Position numbers and translations under genes: made by a program
The notes under the pieces: generated by a model
The model's input: only the letters and a program-made list of their open reading frames with translations
What the model was told of the DNA's origin: nothing
The model's database searches: none
Part shown: piece after piece, positions 52,013-63,413 of the stretch
How positions within the stretch are numbered: the stretch's first letter is position 1
Layout: every line of letters starts with the position of its first letter
Origin: Diphasiastrum complanatum
Taxonomy: Eukaryota; Streptophyta; Lycopodiopsida; Lycopodiales; Lycopodiaceae
Assembly: GCA_029204225.1 (NCBI GenBank)
Contig: CM055103.1
Location: 1,414,365-1,478,364 of the forward strand
Reading direction: 5' to 3'
Length of the DNA: 64,000 bases

Positions 52013-52733
52013 TGTGAAGAATTGAAAAAGATTATCTATGTTAGATATAGGGGTCTTATGTTTTTTACATCAAGCATCTAGGTGTAGGACTTTGATAGGA
52101 ACAAATTTGGCATAGATGGCAAATTATGTATTTCCACTTGTAATGCCACTATTGAGCCAAAACAGAGTAAGAGGCTAAACTCATTCCAATTAGAGTGTAG
52201 ACAAGTGTAATGCTTTTGCTTGATGAATTCTAAGAGGTCCAATAGGATTTAGAGGTGGAACCACGTGAGGTCCAATAGGAATTTGAGGTGTGCTTGAATA
52301 TAGTCCAATAGAATTAAGAGGTGCATGGATCAATGGTCCAATAGGATTAAGAGGTGACAAAGTGTGGTCCAATCATAGTTAAGCATAGCTCGTGGCTCGT
52401 GGATCTACTAGTATCATTGTGCTCCTCTTTTTAAGCTAATTGATTTGGTGATTATGTGGATTTTGAGTGCTATTTGATTTCTAGCTTTGTCTCTGTACTC
52501 GAGAGCTCATGATGGTTTTTCTCTCTCTACTCGAGGAGAGCAGCTTGTTTTTACTTAGAATATTTTTTGAATACTTCCCACTACGACGTGATTGAATGCA
52601 TGTAGTAGTGTGTTTTTGCCATAGGATCTAAGATTGATCTTGAATATCAATCTAGTCTTGATCTTGGTGCATCTACACACCTTAGGAGATCACAAGTACA
52701 TGTAGTGGACAATCCACACGTGTGAAATCAACA
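52013..52733 (+). repeat. 5' LTR of complete copia-2 element (721 bp)
   Basis: TGTGAAGAATTG... to ...GAAATCAACA. Pairs with 57481-58216. Visible differences include about 15 bp missing here after 'acttcccac' and scattered substitutions around 52390-52440, so the insertion is not recent. G-box CACACGTGTG lies near the 3' end (52715-52724). Confidence 0.93.
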
Positions 52734-52746
52734 TGGTATCAGAGCC
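52734..52746 (+). other. tRNA-iMet primer binding site
   Basis: TGGTATCAGAGCC directly after the LTR terminus; perfect. Confidence 0.95.
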
Positions 52747-53489
52747 TACCTAAGGTTACCATGCATTTTGATCCATTTAAGTGAAAACTATTCATCAATC
52801 TTGAGCTAGAAATTGTCAAGGCCCATTTTCCTAGCTATCTTGTTCAATTTTGGATCAAAAGAGATCAAAAGGACATTGATTCGGTCTGACCTGGTACTGT
52901 ATGGAATCAGGTGCTCAGACACGTGTGAGGAACATCCAATTTCAGTTTGGAAGTTCTCTCTCATGCTTGATCCATTTATGTTGCTTGATAGCTTGTTTTG
53001 AAGCTATTTTTGTCTAGTTTCTAATGCAATCAGTTTCATTCCATTTGGTTGAGCCAATCAAAAGTTATAAGCTCTTGAAGAGGGCTAGGTAGGGCACGTA
53101 GACCTGGGTGGACACATTTGGTTTGGTCAAGAGATTGCTTGGTTGATCCAAAATCACAGTTGTATGCTTACCAATCTCATCTATATGTGATCTAGGCACT
53201 GTTTTGAGATCTTAGCCACTTTGTTTTATGCAATATCATTGTATTTGAGTCAAATTTGGTTTATTAGTGTACTTCACACGTGCTAAGAGTGTTTGATCCT
53301 AACTTTGCCTATACTCCATCATTTGATGTGAAATAGATCTTGTTTTAGAGAGATTTGTGTAGCTAGTGAGAATCAATTCACAAATAGTTGCGAGATCTTT
53401 CATAGGAGGAGATAGTACTCTATTATTGGATCCTATAGAGAGTGTGTAGCAACATTTATGGTTCATCATTTGATTTTTCTTCACTTCAA
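52747..53489 (+). other. 5' leader of complete copia-2 element
   Basis: Non-coding leader between primer site and gag ATG. Its 53040-53489 part recurs, inverted, at 35581-36028. A G-box related CACACGTGC lies at 53275-53283. Confidence 0.85.
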
Positions 53490-56400
53490 ATGTCTTCAAT
53501 GGGTTCATCCTTGTTGGAACCAAGTGAAAGATTGTCCACTTCAAACTATTTAATTTGGAAAATGAGGATGGAGTCCATCTTGATCCTTCAAGACATGATG
53601 GACATAGTTCTTGGCCTTGAAGAAGAACCACAAGTTCTTCAAGAGGTTCAAAAATACAAAAAGAGAGCTAGGATGGCTCTCCACTACATTAAGATGAATG
53701 TCTCTAATGAGATATTGAGGGAGATAGGTACTTGTACAACAGCCAAAGAAGCTTGGGATTGTCTCAAGACTATCTATGAGGCTAAGAATACCTCTAGGCT
53801 TCTCACTCTTAGAAATCAAATCTTTCAAAGTAACCAAAAGAGTGATGAGAGTGCATCTAGTTATGTTTTGAGAGTAAAAGATATTCATAGAGAACTTGCT
53901 TGTATTGGTGATTCCATCAATCAAAATGAGCTAGTTCAAGTCATTCTCAATGGCTTGAGAAGTGAATTTGATAACCTTGTCCAATCCTATGCCATTAAGG
54001 AGGAGCTACCAAGTTTGGAGGCTCTCAAAAGTGTGCTAATTTCAGAAGAATCAAGACAAGAGTACAAGCTCTTGAGGATGGACAAGCTCTCTCTCACTCA
54101 TAATGATGGCAAAGCTCTCTTTGCCAAGGATAAGCACAAAGGGAGGAGCAAGAACCAACATCAACAATCCTCAAGAAAGGACAAAGTCAAATCCAAAGAC
54201 AAAGATGAGGAGGAAGATGATTCCTCTAATGCTTCATCATCCAAGCTCAAGAAGAAGAGGATCAAGTGCTTTTATTGTGGCAAGAAAGGCCATTATGCCA
54301 CCGATTGTTTCAAGAAGAAGAATCAACTCAAGCAAGCCAACATTACTAATGAGAAGGAAGACACTATTGCAAGTGATGGAGAGGGATCTCTTATGGTCTC
54401 TAGTTTCTCATCTACTCCTTTCAAGAAGGACGACCTATGGTATATTGATGGTGGAGCCTCTTCACATATGTGTAGCTCCAAGGACTCTTTCTCTTCTATT
54501 GCACCTTATGATGGAGTCAAGAACTCAATATACACAGCAAATGATTTTGAATGTCCTATTGAAGGCATAGGGGACATTCCCTTGAAGCTTGCATCCTCTA
54601 AAGTTCTTTCTCTCTCTGAAGTTCTTTATGTACCTAAGCTTACTAAGAATCTTATTAGTGTTGGCCAATTGCTTGATAATGTCCTTGATGTAAAATTCAA
54701 TGTTGATACTTGCACTATCAAGAAGAATGATGAGATACTTGCATTAGGATCTAGATTTGGAGGCATCTATAAACTAGATCCAAATGAGTATGTGAATGCT
54801 TGTAATGTTGCTCTTGTGAACAAGCTCTCTATGGAGGAATCATGGCATAGGAGGTTGGGACATCCCAACCACAAATCCATGCTCTCTATGATCAAAGAAA
54901 CCAAAGCTACTGGCTTGCCAAAGTCATTCTCCAAGAAGATCAAGCCTTGTGAGGCTTGTGCTATTGCTAAATCTCACAAAAAGCCATTTACAAGATCTTC
55001 TATCAAAAGCAAGCATCCTTTGGAGTTAATCCACTCGGATGTGCATTTCTCATCAACTACAAGCAAGGGAGGAGCCACTTGTTTTGTTACTTTCATTGAT
55101 GATTTCACAAGATTCACTTGGATATATCTTCTTGCTTCTAAATCTATGGTGTTTGATCATTTCCTTATTTTAGAGAAGCAATTCTCATACAAGATTAAAG
55201 CTCTTAGAAGTGACGGAGGTGGTGAATATATCTCCAATAAATTTCAAGTTTTTTGTGAGCTTGAAGGCATCAAAAGAGAGCTCTCTTGTGCCTACTCTCC
55301 ATCTCAAAATGGAGTGGCCGAGAGAAAGAATAGATCTCTATGTGAATGTGCAAAATCTATGAGAATTGAGGCATCTTTGTCCAAAGACTTTTGGGGAGAA
55401 GCCATTAATTGGCAGATTATCTTTGCAATAGGCTCCCACATATAGCTCTTGGAGGAAAGTCACCATATGAAATCTTATATTTGAAGAAGCCTAAGGTTGA
55501 TCACCTTAGAGTTTTTGGATGCTTATGCTTTGTCCATATTCCCTTGGAAACAAGGAAGAAGGAAGATTCTAGTGCATGCAAAGGGATCATGGTTGGATAC
55601 TCATCCACCAAGAAGGCCTATAGAGTCTTTATACTATCTACTTCTCAAGTTATTGAAAGTAGAGATGTTGTCTTTCATGAAGATCAACACTCATCTTTTG
55701 AAGAGGCCGAGATCAAGAAATCTATGGATGCATCACCAATTATTGATTTTGAAGACAATCATGATGTGATGGGGTTGAGATTTGAAGAAGACTCTCCTCG
55801 GATTTTCTCACCAAGAAGATCCATGAGAGATAGATCTAAGCCTAAGAGGCTCTCATATGTTGACAAAGGCAAACAAGTGGATCTTGATTCCACTAATTAT
55901 GTTTTTTATGTCTCTCATGAAGAGCCAAAGAATGTACAAGAGGCACTCAATACCAAGGAGTGGTATGATTCCATGAAGCAAGAGTATGATGCATTGATCA
56001 CCAACAATACTTGGGAGCTTGTGGATCCTCCATCCAACAAGCATGTAATTGGTTGCAAGTGGGTATTTTGGATCAAGTTCAATCATGATGGCACCATCAA
56101 CAAGCATAAAGCAAGACTATGTGCCAAAGGATTTGCTCAAATCCATGGCCTTGATTATGAGGAGACCTTTGCACCCGTTGCAAACATGGTGACGATAAGA
56201 ATTCTTATTTCTGTTGCTTGTTCCTTCAAATGGAAGGTGTTCCAATTAGATGTATCCAATGCTTTTCTAAATGGTTATCTTGAGGAGGAGATCTATATGG
56301 AACAACCTCAAGGATTCATCAAGGATGAGTCGAAAGTGTGCTTGCTCTTCAAAAGTCTCTATGGATTCAAGAAAGCACCAAGATCATGGTATTCAACACT

Positions 56401-57462
56401 TAATTCTTTTCTTATCTCACTAGGATTTACTCTTAGTGACTATGATCCTTCCATGTATCTAAAGTTTGTTGATAGCAATATTGTCATTCTTCTAATTTAT
56501 GTTGATGACATTATTCTTTGTGGAAGTTGTATCAAGCTAGTTGATGAAACTAAGCTAGCACTTGGATGTGAGTTTAAAATGCAAGATCTAGGAGAGATAC
56601 ATTACATCCTAGGCCTAGAAATTGATTTTTATAAAAATCATGTCTTTATATGCCAATCTAGATATGCTCACTCTATGTTGAAAAAATTCCATATGGAAAA
56701 TTCTAAGAGCATAGATACTCCAATGGAGCAAATTGTAAAAGATCCTAATAAAGGTGATGAAAGATCCTTTGAGGACATCACACTTTTTAGTAGTCTTGTA
56801 GTCTCCTTGATTTGGCTTACCATTACTAGGCCCAATCTAAGTTTTTGGGTACACAAATTGAGCCAATTTATGCAAGATACTAAGATCCATGATTGGAAGA
56901 TGGCCAAGAGGATTCTAAGATATGTATCTTCATCTTGTGATTATGTTCTACTCTATAAAAGTGAAGATCTATCCATTGTTGGTACTCGGATTTGGACTTT
57001 GCAAGTGACAAGATGGATCGAAAGTCTATTAGTGCATACACTATCTTTCTTGGAGGCAATCTAATATCTTGGCTTTCCAAAAAGCAAGATACTATATCTC
57101 TCTCTTCATGTGAGGCCGAGTACAAAGCACTCAGTACAACTACCAAAGAGCTGCTTTGGATCAAGAGGTTATTAATGGAGCTAAAGTGCATCAAGGAAGA
57201 TGATCTACCAATGATCAAGTGTGATAACATCTCGGCCCAAGCTCTTGCCAATAATCCCATATTTCATGCAAGGAGCAGGCACATAGAAGTGGCACACCAT
57301 TTTGTGAGAGAAAAGCTTATTGGAGGAGAAATCTATTTGGAGCATGTCAACTTGTCCTCTTGTATTGCCGATCTACTCACCAAGCCTTTGAGCAAAAGTG
57401 CTTTCATCAAACATAGATCTAATCTTGGAGTTATATCAAGATCAATGCTCAAATCTTCATAG
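53490..57462 (+). pseudogene. Copia-2 gag-pol with two frameshifts
   Basis: Starts at the ATG at 53490 (MSSMGSSLLEPSERLSTSNY), chosen because it agrees with the related copies. Residues: gag to about 250; knuckle CFYCGKKGHYATDC 260-273; protease WYIDGGASSHM with Asp 320, where the usual Ser after Asp is Gly (AGT to GGT); HHCC His 453 and 458, Cys 487 and 490; integrase Asp 517, Asp 575 and Glu 611 (DD35E). One base is missing near 55409 and another near 56975, splitting the protein into three frames (to 55445, 55409-57064, 56992-57462). RT has LIYVDDIILCG (56498-56509). RNase H has DKMDRKSISAYTIF, SLSSCEAEY and KCDNISAQALANNP. It ends VISRSMLKSS before the polypurine tract at 57469-57480. Confidence 0.93.
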
Positions 57463-57468
57463 ATAATT

Positions 57469-57480
57469 TTTTAGGAGGAG
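57469..57480 (+). other. Polypurine tract region of copia-2
   Basis: TTTTAGGAGGAG directly before the 3' LTR. It would prime plus-strand DNA synthesis after RNase H cleavage. Confidence 0.85.
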
Positions 57481-58216
57481 TGTGAAGAATTGAAAAAGAT
57501 TATCTATGTTAGATATAGGGGTCTTATGTTTTTTACATCAAGCATCTAGGTGTAGGATGTTGATAGGAACAAATTTGACATAGATGGCAAATTATGCATT
57601 TCCACTTGTAATGCCACTATTGAGCCAAAATAGAGTAAGAGGCTAAACTCGTGCCAATTAGAGTGTAGACAAGTGTAATGCTTTTGTTTGATGAATTCTA
57701 AGAGGTCCCATAGGATCTAGAGGTGAAACCATGTGAGGTCCAATAGGAATTTGAGGTGTGCTTGAATATAGTCCAATAGAATTAAGAGGTGCATGGATCA
57801 ATGGTCCAATAGGATTAAGAGGTGACAAAGTGTGGTCCAATCATAGTTAAGCATAGTGGTAGCTTGTGGATATACTAGTATTATTGTACTCCTCATTTTG
57901 AAACTAATTGATTTGGTGATTATGTGGATTTTGAGTGCTATTGGATTTCTAGCTTTCTCTCTCTACCCGAGAGCTCATGTTGGTTTTTCTCTCTCTACCT
58001 GAGGAGAGCAACTTGTTTTTACTTAGAATATTTTTTGAATACTTCCCACACATGTGAGTGAGAGTTGGAAGTGATTGAATGCATGTAGTAGTGTGTTTTT
58101 GCCATAGGATCTAAGATTGATCTTGAATATCAATCTAGTCTTGATCTTGCTGCATCTATACACCTTAGGAGATCACAAGTACATGTAGTGGACAATCCAC
58201 ATGTGTGAAATCAACA
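57481..58216 (+). repeat. 3' LTR of complete copia-2 element (736 bp)
   Basis: TGTGAAGAATTG... to ...GAAATCAACA, the same ends as the 5' LTR. The G-box palindrome of the 5' LTR is changed here to CACATGTGTG (58198-58207). Confidence 0.93.
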
Positions 58217-58221
58217 GATCC
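58217..58221. repeat. Target site duplication GATCC, right
   Basis: Pairs with 52008-52012. Confidence 0.93.
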
Positions 58222-58976
58222 AGTTTCCAAACTTTCTAAAGACATGTGCCCCAGAACTCAAGCAAGAAATGTGCAGATATCCTTATCAGTCTGTCATAGG
58301 ATCTATAATGAATTGTATGATCTACACATGACCTGATCTATCATATACAGTAAGCACATTGTCTCAATGCATGTCCAATCTAGCCTTACAACATTGGAAG
58401 GCTTTGTAAAGAGGAAGTACATCCAAGCCACGAAGCACTATGTTTTGAGCTACAACGATAATACATAAGTTGCACTTTTGCTAGTCACATATTTTGAGTC
58501 AGATTGGGCAGGAGATGTGGATACCAGAAAGTTGACATCGGGCTATATTTCTTTCCTTGCAGGAGGACCTATTTCCTGGAACAACAAAAAGCAGAAATGC
58601 ATTTTGTTGTCCTCCACAAAATCCGAATACGTTGCAGCCACATCACTAGTGAAGGAGATAATCTGGCTAAGAAAGTAACTACAGGATCTGTAATTTCCAC
58701 AGATCGGTCTAACAATACTCAACTGGGACAATTAGAACTGCATAGCTCTATCTCTGAACCCACATACTTATAGTAGAACTAAACACATAGAAGTTTAGTT
58801 TCATTTTTTTAGAGAGAAAGTTTAGAATAAAGATGTTGTAGTAAGTTACAATCATACAGACAATATGTTGGCTGATATTTTGACAAAACCATTGTCAAGA
58901 GATAAACATTCTACCTTAGTAGAAATGATAAATCTCAATTGTAATCCAGATTCGTAGTAGTAAGCTTATGAGGGAG
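58217..58976 (+). pseudogene. Copia-3 RT end and RNase H beyond the insertion
   Basis: Resumes the RT interrupted at 52012: DPVSKLSKDMCPRTQ, then a degraded segment with stops. The RNase H part is open at 58478-58678: DWAGDVDTRKLTSGYISF, GGPISWNNKKQKCILLSS, KSEYVAATSLVKEIIWLRK. Afterwards it reads in other frames to DNMLADILTKPLSRDKHS and NLNCNPDS before a polypurine stretch ('tatgagggag') at about 58967-58976. Confidence 0.85.
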
Positions 58977-59340
58977 TGTTGGAGTTTAATCTTTCGGCTA
59001 CTTATCCTGATTGCCCTCCTTCCTTCTATGAAAATCACTCTCTCAAAGAAGTCTGAAGAAATGGACTGTTTTTCGCAATAGTTTGAATTTTTCCTCTCAA
59101 ACTTGAATAGGCAAAAAACCCGACAAACCCGACAAAGTCTTCTACTTCACTTTCAGGCCATTCTGAATACAAAAAAAGTTTGCGATATATGTGACAAAAT
59201 GTTCACTTGGGATTTCAGGCCATTTCATACCTTCCAAAAATATGATATTTTTCTCGAAAGATACGACACTCTACATATTTATACAAAATTTCAAGTACGG
59301 ACTGTCTTCACACTCCAATAATAACTCATCTAATTAATCA
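58977..59340 (+). repeat. Copia-3 3' LTR, truncated
   Basis: Starts TGTTGGAGTTTAATC right after the polypurine stretch, so this 5' boundary is secure. It matches 24731-25120 and 19436-19690. It stops at 59340, where the foldback/R1 repeat begins, without a CA terminus. Confidence 0.8.
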
Positions 59341-62300
59341 TGATTAATAAAATCCCCATAACTTTGGACTTGCCATAACTTTTTAACCGTAGCTCGGAAG
59401 TATGTCATGTAACATATCATTGGAAAGTGCTTGTCAACACTTTTCTCTAATGCACCAAACTTTGCTGTTGGGCCTAACACTAAAAAGTCATGTCATTTTT
59501 AATGTGGACTCAAAACAATTATGAGTAATAAAATCCCCAAAAAGTGAAGTGTACTACCAAAAGGCACAATGAAAAAATGGATTTTTTTATGTACCAACAA
59601 ACCATGCTTTTAGCCCTTTTGTAGATTATTTTTATATTTTTTCTCAAATTTTTCTTACACATGGACCAATCAAAACACTCAAGTTTGAAATCTACGAAAC
59701 GTAACTTTTTGAGTCCATATTTTGAGTCCACACTAAAAATGGCATAACTTTTTAATGGTGGGTCTGATTTCAGTGGAGTTTGGTGCATTGAAAAGTGTCT
59801 GACAAGGGCTTTCCAATGACTTCATGCAGTCCTAATTAGAAAGCCTACAAGGAATACACCAATGATTTTATTCAACATAATTAAACTACTAAAAAGTCTA
59901 ATTTAGAGAAAAATTTAAATAACACTACTTTGTGGTTGATATGCCAAGGATGAGCCCTACTAAAAACAAGTGGGAGAGGAGCAACATTTGAGGAGATGGC
60001 AAGTTTGATAGCCAATGTCTAGAGAATGAGCCCATGTGTGTGTGTGTGTGTGTGAATACATGGATTGTACTTGTATTGGATATAGCTAATTGCTCATTGT
60101 TTGCTTACTAGAGGTTATCGAAATCAAAACCTTCAAATTTGGTTTTCTAGAACAAAATCTTCAAACCGAATATGACCGTTAATCTACGATAATTTAGCTT
60201 ATCCATGAAGTTGTGCATCTAGATGCATGCCAACGGTCACTTATAGTTTTCCTTCATTTGGATCTCACATGTCACAACATTCACTAACAATTAAAGATGT
60301 AGAACTCTAATCAATAGTCAATTTAGATCATTCTCCTCTAAAATAACAAGATTAGGACACAAAACACAATAATTTGTTCTCATGCATGTGATCCTCATCA
60401 TCTTTCCCATGCATCATTAAGAAAAAAAAAAACATTAGCGCAATTTAGAAAGATTAAGGATTCTCCTTTCGAGCACAAGTGTTAAGGATTTTCTTAATAA
60501 ATAGCCCATCATCTTAGTAATGTTTCTTGGATGTTTGGTAAAAAGAATGCATAAATGACCAGTTCATAAGTCATAGCAAGATAGCTAGAATTTAGTGATA
60601 TCAAAGACTAATTTTTTTGGTGGCCTTTTTTATTGTGGACTTTGAAAATAGCCTTTGTCTATGGAATCACAGACCCAGGCTAGCTACCTACAAGAAATCT
60701 GTTTGCTACAGCTAGCGACACAAACTAGAGTGCTGGAGCTGCTTGCTTACAAGGTACCAAATCACATGTACTGGAGGAACGATCTATGTATCAAAAAATA
60801 GATTCTATTTCAATTGAATACATTAATTATTTAATACTTGTAGTATGAGTCATGAGCTATTATAAGATATGGGCAAACATGTCTAAATGGTTGGAACTTG
60901 AAAGAATAAAAAAAATCTTTGAAACAATGAACTTCAAACTTCAACAACAATTTATCAGAGAGCTTCAAGAGAGCTACAACAATAAGGATGCACATTGCAA
61001 ATGCAGCAAATGATCTATGTCTTGAAAATTGAGAGCTCCAACTTCAAATAATCATTGATGGGGATCCAACCTCCATAATATGTCTCATATCATAAAAAAA
61101 ATTGAGGAAGCCATGAACTATTAAAAGTTTTGGATTTCAAACTTTCCGCTTTGCAATGATCTAACTTAAACTTTGTCCTTTTTAATATTATTTTAATTAG
61201 ATGGCCCAAAGTCTAATTTGTTTAGAATACTATATTTTACAGGTGCTCATTAGGCTATGTGCTTATGCTCGTAGATTCCACAACCCTCAAAAGCTATTTT
61301 CTACTTTCGGCTTGTTTTTTTTATGTGCATGGAATACCCACAACAGGGCCCCCGACCTGAAGTAGTGTCAATCCCTCAGCACTATGGTGTTAGTATGGGC
61401 CTCAGGTTTCACGAGCACACTTTGTTAAGTGGGTGGTAACGTCGTCCATATATTTGACGTGCGCCAAGCTATGCTGATCTTTGGCTGGAGAAAAGACCTT
61501 ATGGATACCCTCGAGCCAAAACTGGGCTATCCAGGTCTAAAATTAATGGGGCCATGAGTGGCCTAACATCGCCACTCTATAATACACTTGGGCCACTAGA
61601 AGTTGGTCTTCCATTTTCATTGACGCCAGGGTCATATGCGGATCAAAAAATGGGGGTGGCAGGAAGATGTCCCAAATGAGTAGTAACCCACAACAAAAAT
61701 TCCAAATCCTGGGCTAATTCAGCTGTCATGTGGACTGTTGGATCGGGCTGGAGCCCTTTTGGCATCTGCGTCTGTTCCCCACCCGTGCTTAAAGGAGATC
61801 TTTGGCCAGTTGGGCATGCAAATGGTGATCTGGTCCAGAGGGATTCCACATTCCGTCCATTTGTGTAGTCGTGGAATGGGGATGAAATGCGTGTTTAACC
61901 GCAGCTACCGTGGACTGGTGATGTAAGCCATGATGGTCGACATATCCTTCTCGAACATGTGTTGTCGCCATGCAGGTTGCGAACCCAATGATGGAATGTA
62001 GGTGATCTTGTTTCCTCGGACATCCTTGGCAAAAAATAATATCTACCAACCGATGCATGAAAATTTTTGGAATGCACGGTTGGCAGAAATCGATTGAGAG
62101 CCCTAGGAAGTTGACGCTTGTTGTTCCTCCCCTGTTCTTCATGGAATCTTTCGAACGTCTTGACTGGCGTTGAGGCTTTGTTCTTGAGTGTTAGGTCCCG
62201 CTGCGTCTGATCCTTGATCGTGGCTGGAACTTGCTTGTGCAACTTCTAATGTGGCTGGTGTTGGAATTACCACTGGGGCTAGTTGTGGATGTTATGTTGT

Positions 62301-62590
62301 ATGATATTGACAGGCCTTGAGAGGGGTCCTTGCTTGTGCGAGTTCTTGGAGTGTGCTCCGATGGCAATTGTCAAAACTAGCTTGGTGGCCATCCAGCACT
62401 TTTTGGCGTTATAAATCCACTTGCTGCGTTAGAAAGTCCATCTCGTGTTGGCTGAGAGGACGGTTGGTGGGGATGGGCTGGGCTAAGAGAACGGTTGGTG
62501 GTGCTAGGCTAACCAAACATTTTGTTGTTGTTGTAGGGTGTAGATCTCCGCTCCCAGGCGTTGATTTTCAGTTTCAACCACCAATAATTG
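59341..62590. repeat. R1 repeat block, copy 2 (with foldback)
   Basis: 59341-59830 is the second foldback copy (arms about 59398-59512 and 59720-59825). 59830-62590 is paralogous to 20615-23240 in the same orientation. A GT run lies at about 60036-60053. About 405 bp at 60498-60905 have no counterpart in copy 1. Minus-strand frames at 61643-62242 (FERFHEEQGRNNKRQLPRAL) have no recognised domain. The sequence around 62332-62590 corresponds to the Gln-rich coiled-coil frame of copy 1. Confidence 0.75.
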
Positions 62591-62760
62591 AATGTACTAA
62601 TTACAAGGTTACTCTAAGTTAACGATGCAATCTCGATCTAATCATATATTTATAGCCTTTGGTTGAATCGGCTATGCATTCAGTCAACATGTTGATTGCA
62701 ATATATAGAGGGCCAATAAAGACAAAGTGTTAGTGCCAATGTTATAAGGATGATGTAATA
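62591..62760. other. Short unassigned stretch
   Basis: Nothing recognised. The last five bases before the LTR (taata, 62756-62760) would be the left target duplication if the partner lies beyond the window. Confidence 0.4.
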
Positions 62761-63413
62761 TGTGAAAAACTCAGATCCAAAAGATGCTAAAGTTTCATAA
62801 AGATCTTGGCCATGGAAGTTATGCACATCTAGATTGAAAAAATGATAGAAATTGTGATGTTAAGCATACTAAACATCAACTAAACATCAAGATCTGATCA
62901 TAAGCTTCCACAAACAGAAACTTGCTGTCCCTGTCCGTACTTCAGAGCCTACAACCTGCATTTCACACGTGTGAAGCCATAGCAACAAAGAAATCACAAT
63001 TCTAGTGGCTAGAATGCAAGATATGAACAAAAAAGTGAGAGAGAAGAAGATGGATCTTCAAAGAGCATAACATTCATTCAATAGAATGAAAATGAGATAT
63101 GTACATACTCGTGGAGATGGCTATTTATAGCAGCCATAGTGCCTCTTGGCCACTTGTCTTATGATAGGCTAAAATTGGGGTCCAATAGGATTCACCCATC
63201 TACCTAGAAATTTGGTCAAATAGGAATGCACCAAATTATGAGCCAATAGAAGAGCTCCACACTCGACCTCCTCTAATTAATGTGACCTCAAAAGTAGTGT
63301 ACACATGCTTTGGGCCTCTACATACATGTATGAACCTATCTCTAACTTTTATTTGGCCATAGGCCTACAAAATCTCAAGTTAGGAAAATACTACTAGTTG
63401 ACAATTTTTCACA
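62761..63413 (-). repeat. 3' LTR of copia-1 element running off the window
   Basis: Plus-strand edges TGTGAAAAACTC and GACAATTTTTCACA (653 bp), inverted ends of nine bp. Related to the LTRs at 1556 and 40181. TTCACACGTGTGAA lies at 62962-62975 and a 'gctatttatagcag' TATA-like segment at about 63120. The polypurine run GAAGAGGGAG lies just inside. Confidence 0.88.

Noticed and set aside
52190-52372. 60-codon frame repeated at 32460, 52190 and 57658 (MDHTL.PLNPIGPLIHAPLN)
   Set aside because: The three are the same stretch of copia-2 LTR, so their similarity reflects LTR homology. No start context or domain; not called as a gene, although its openness in three LTRs was noted.
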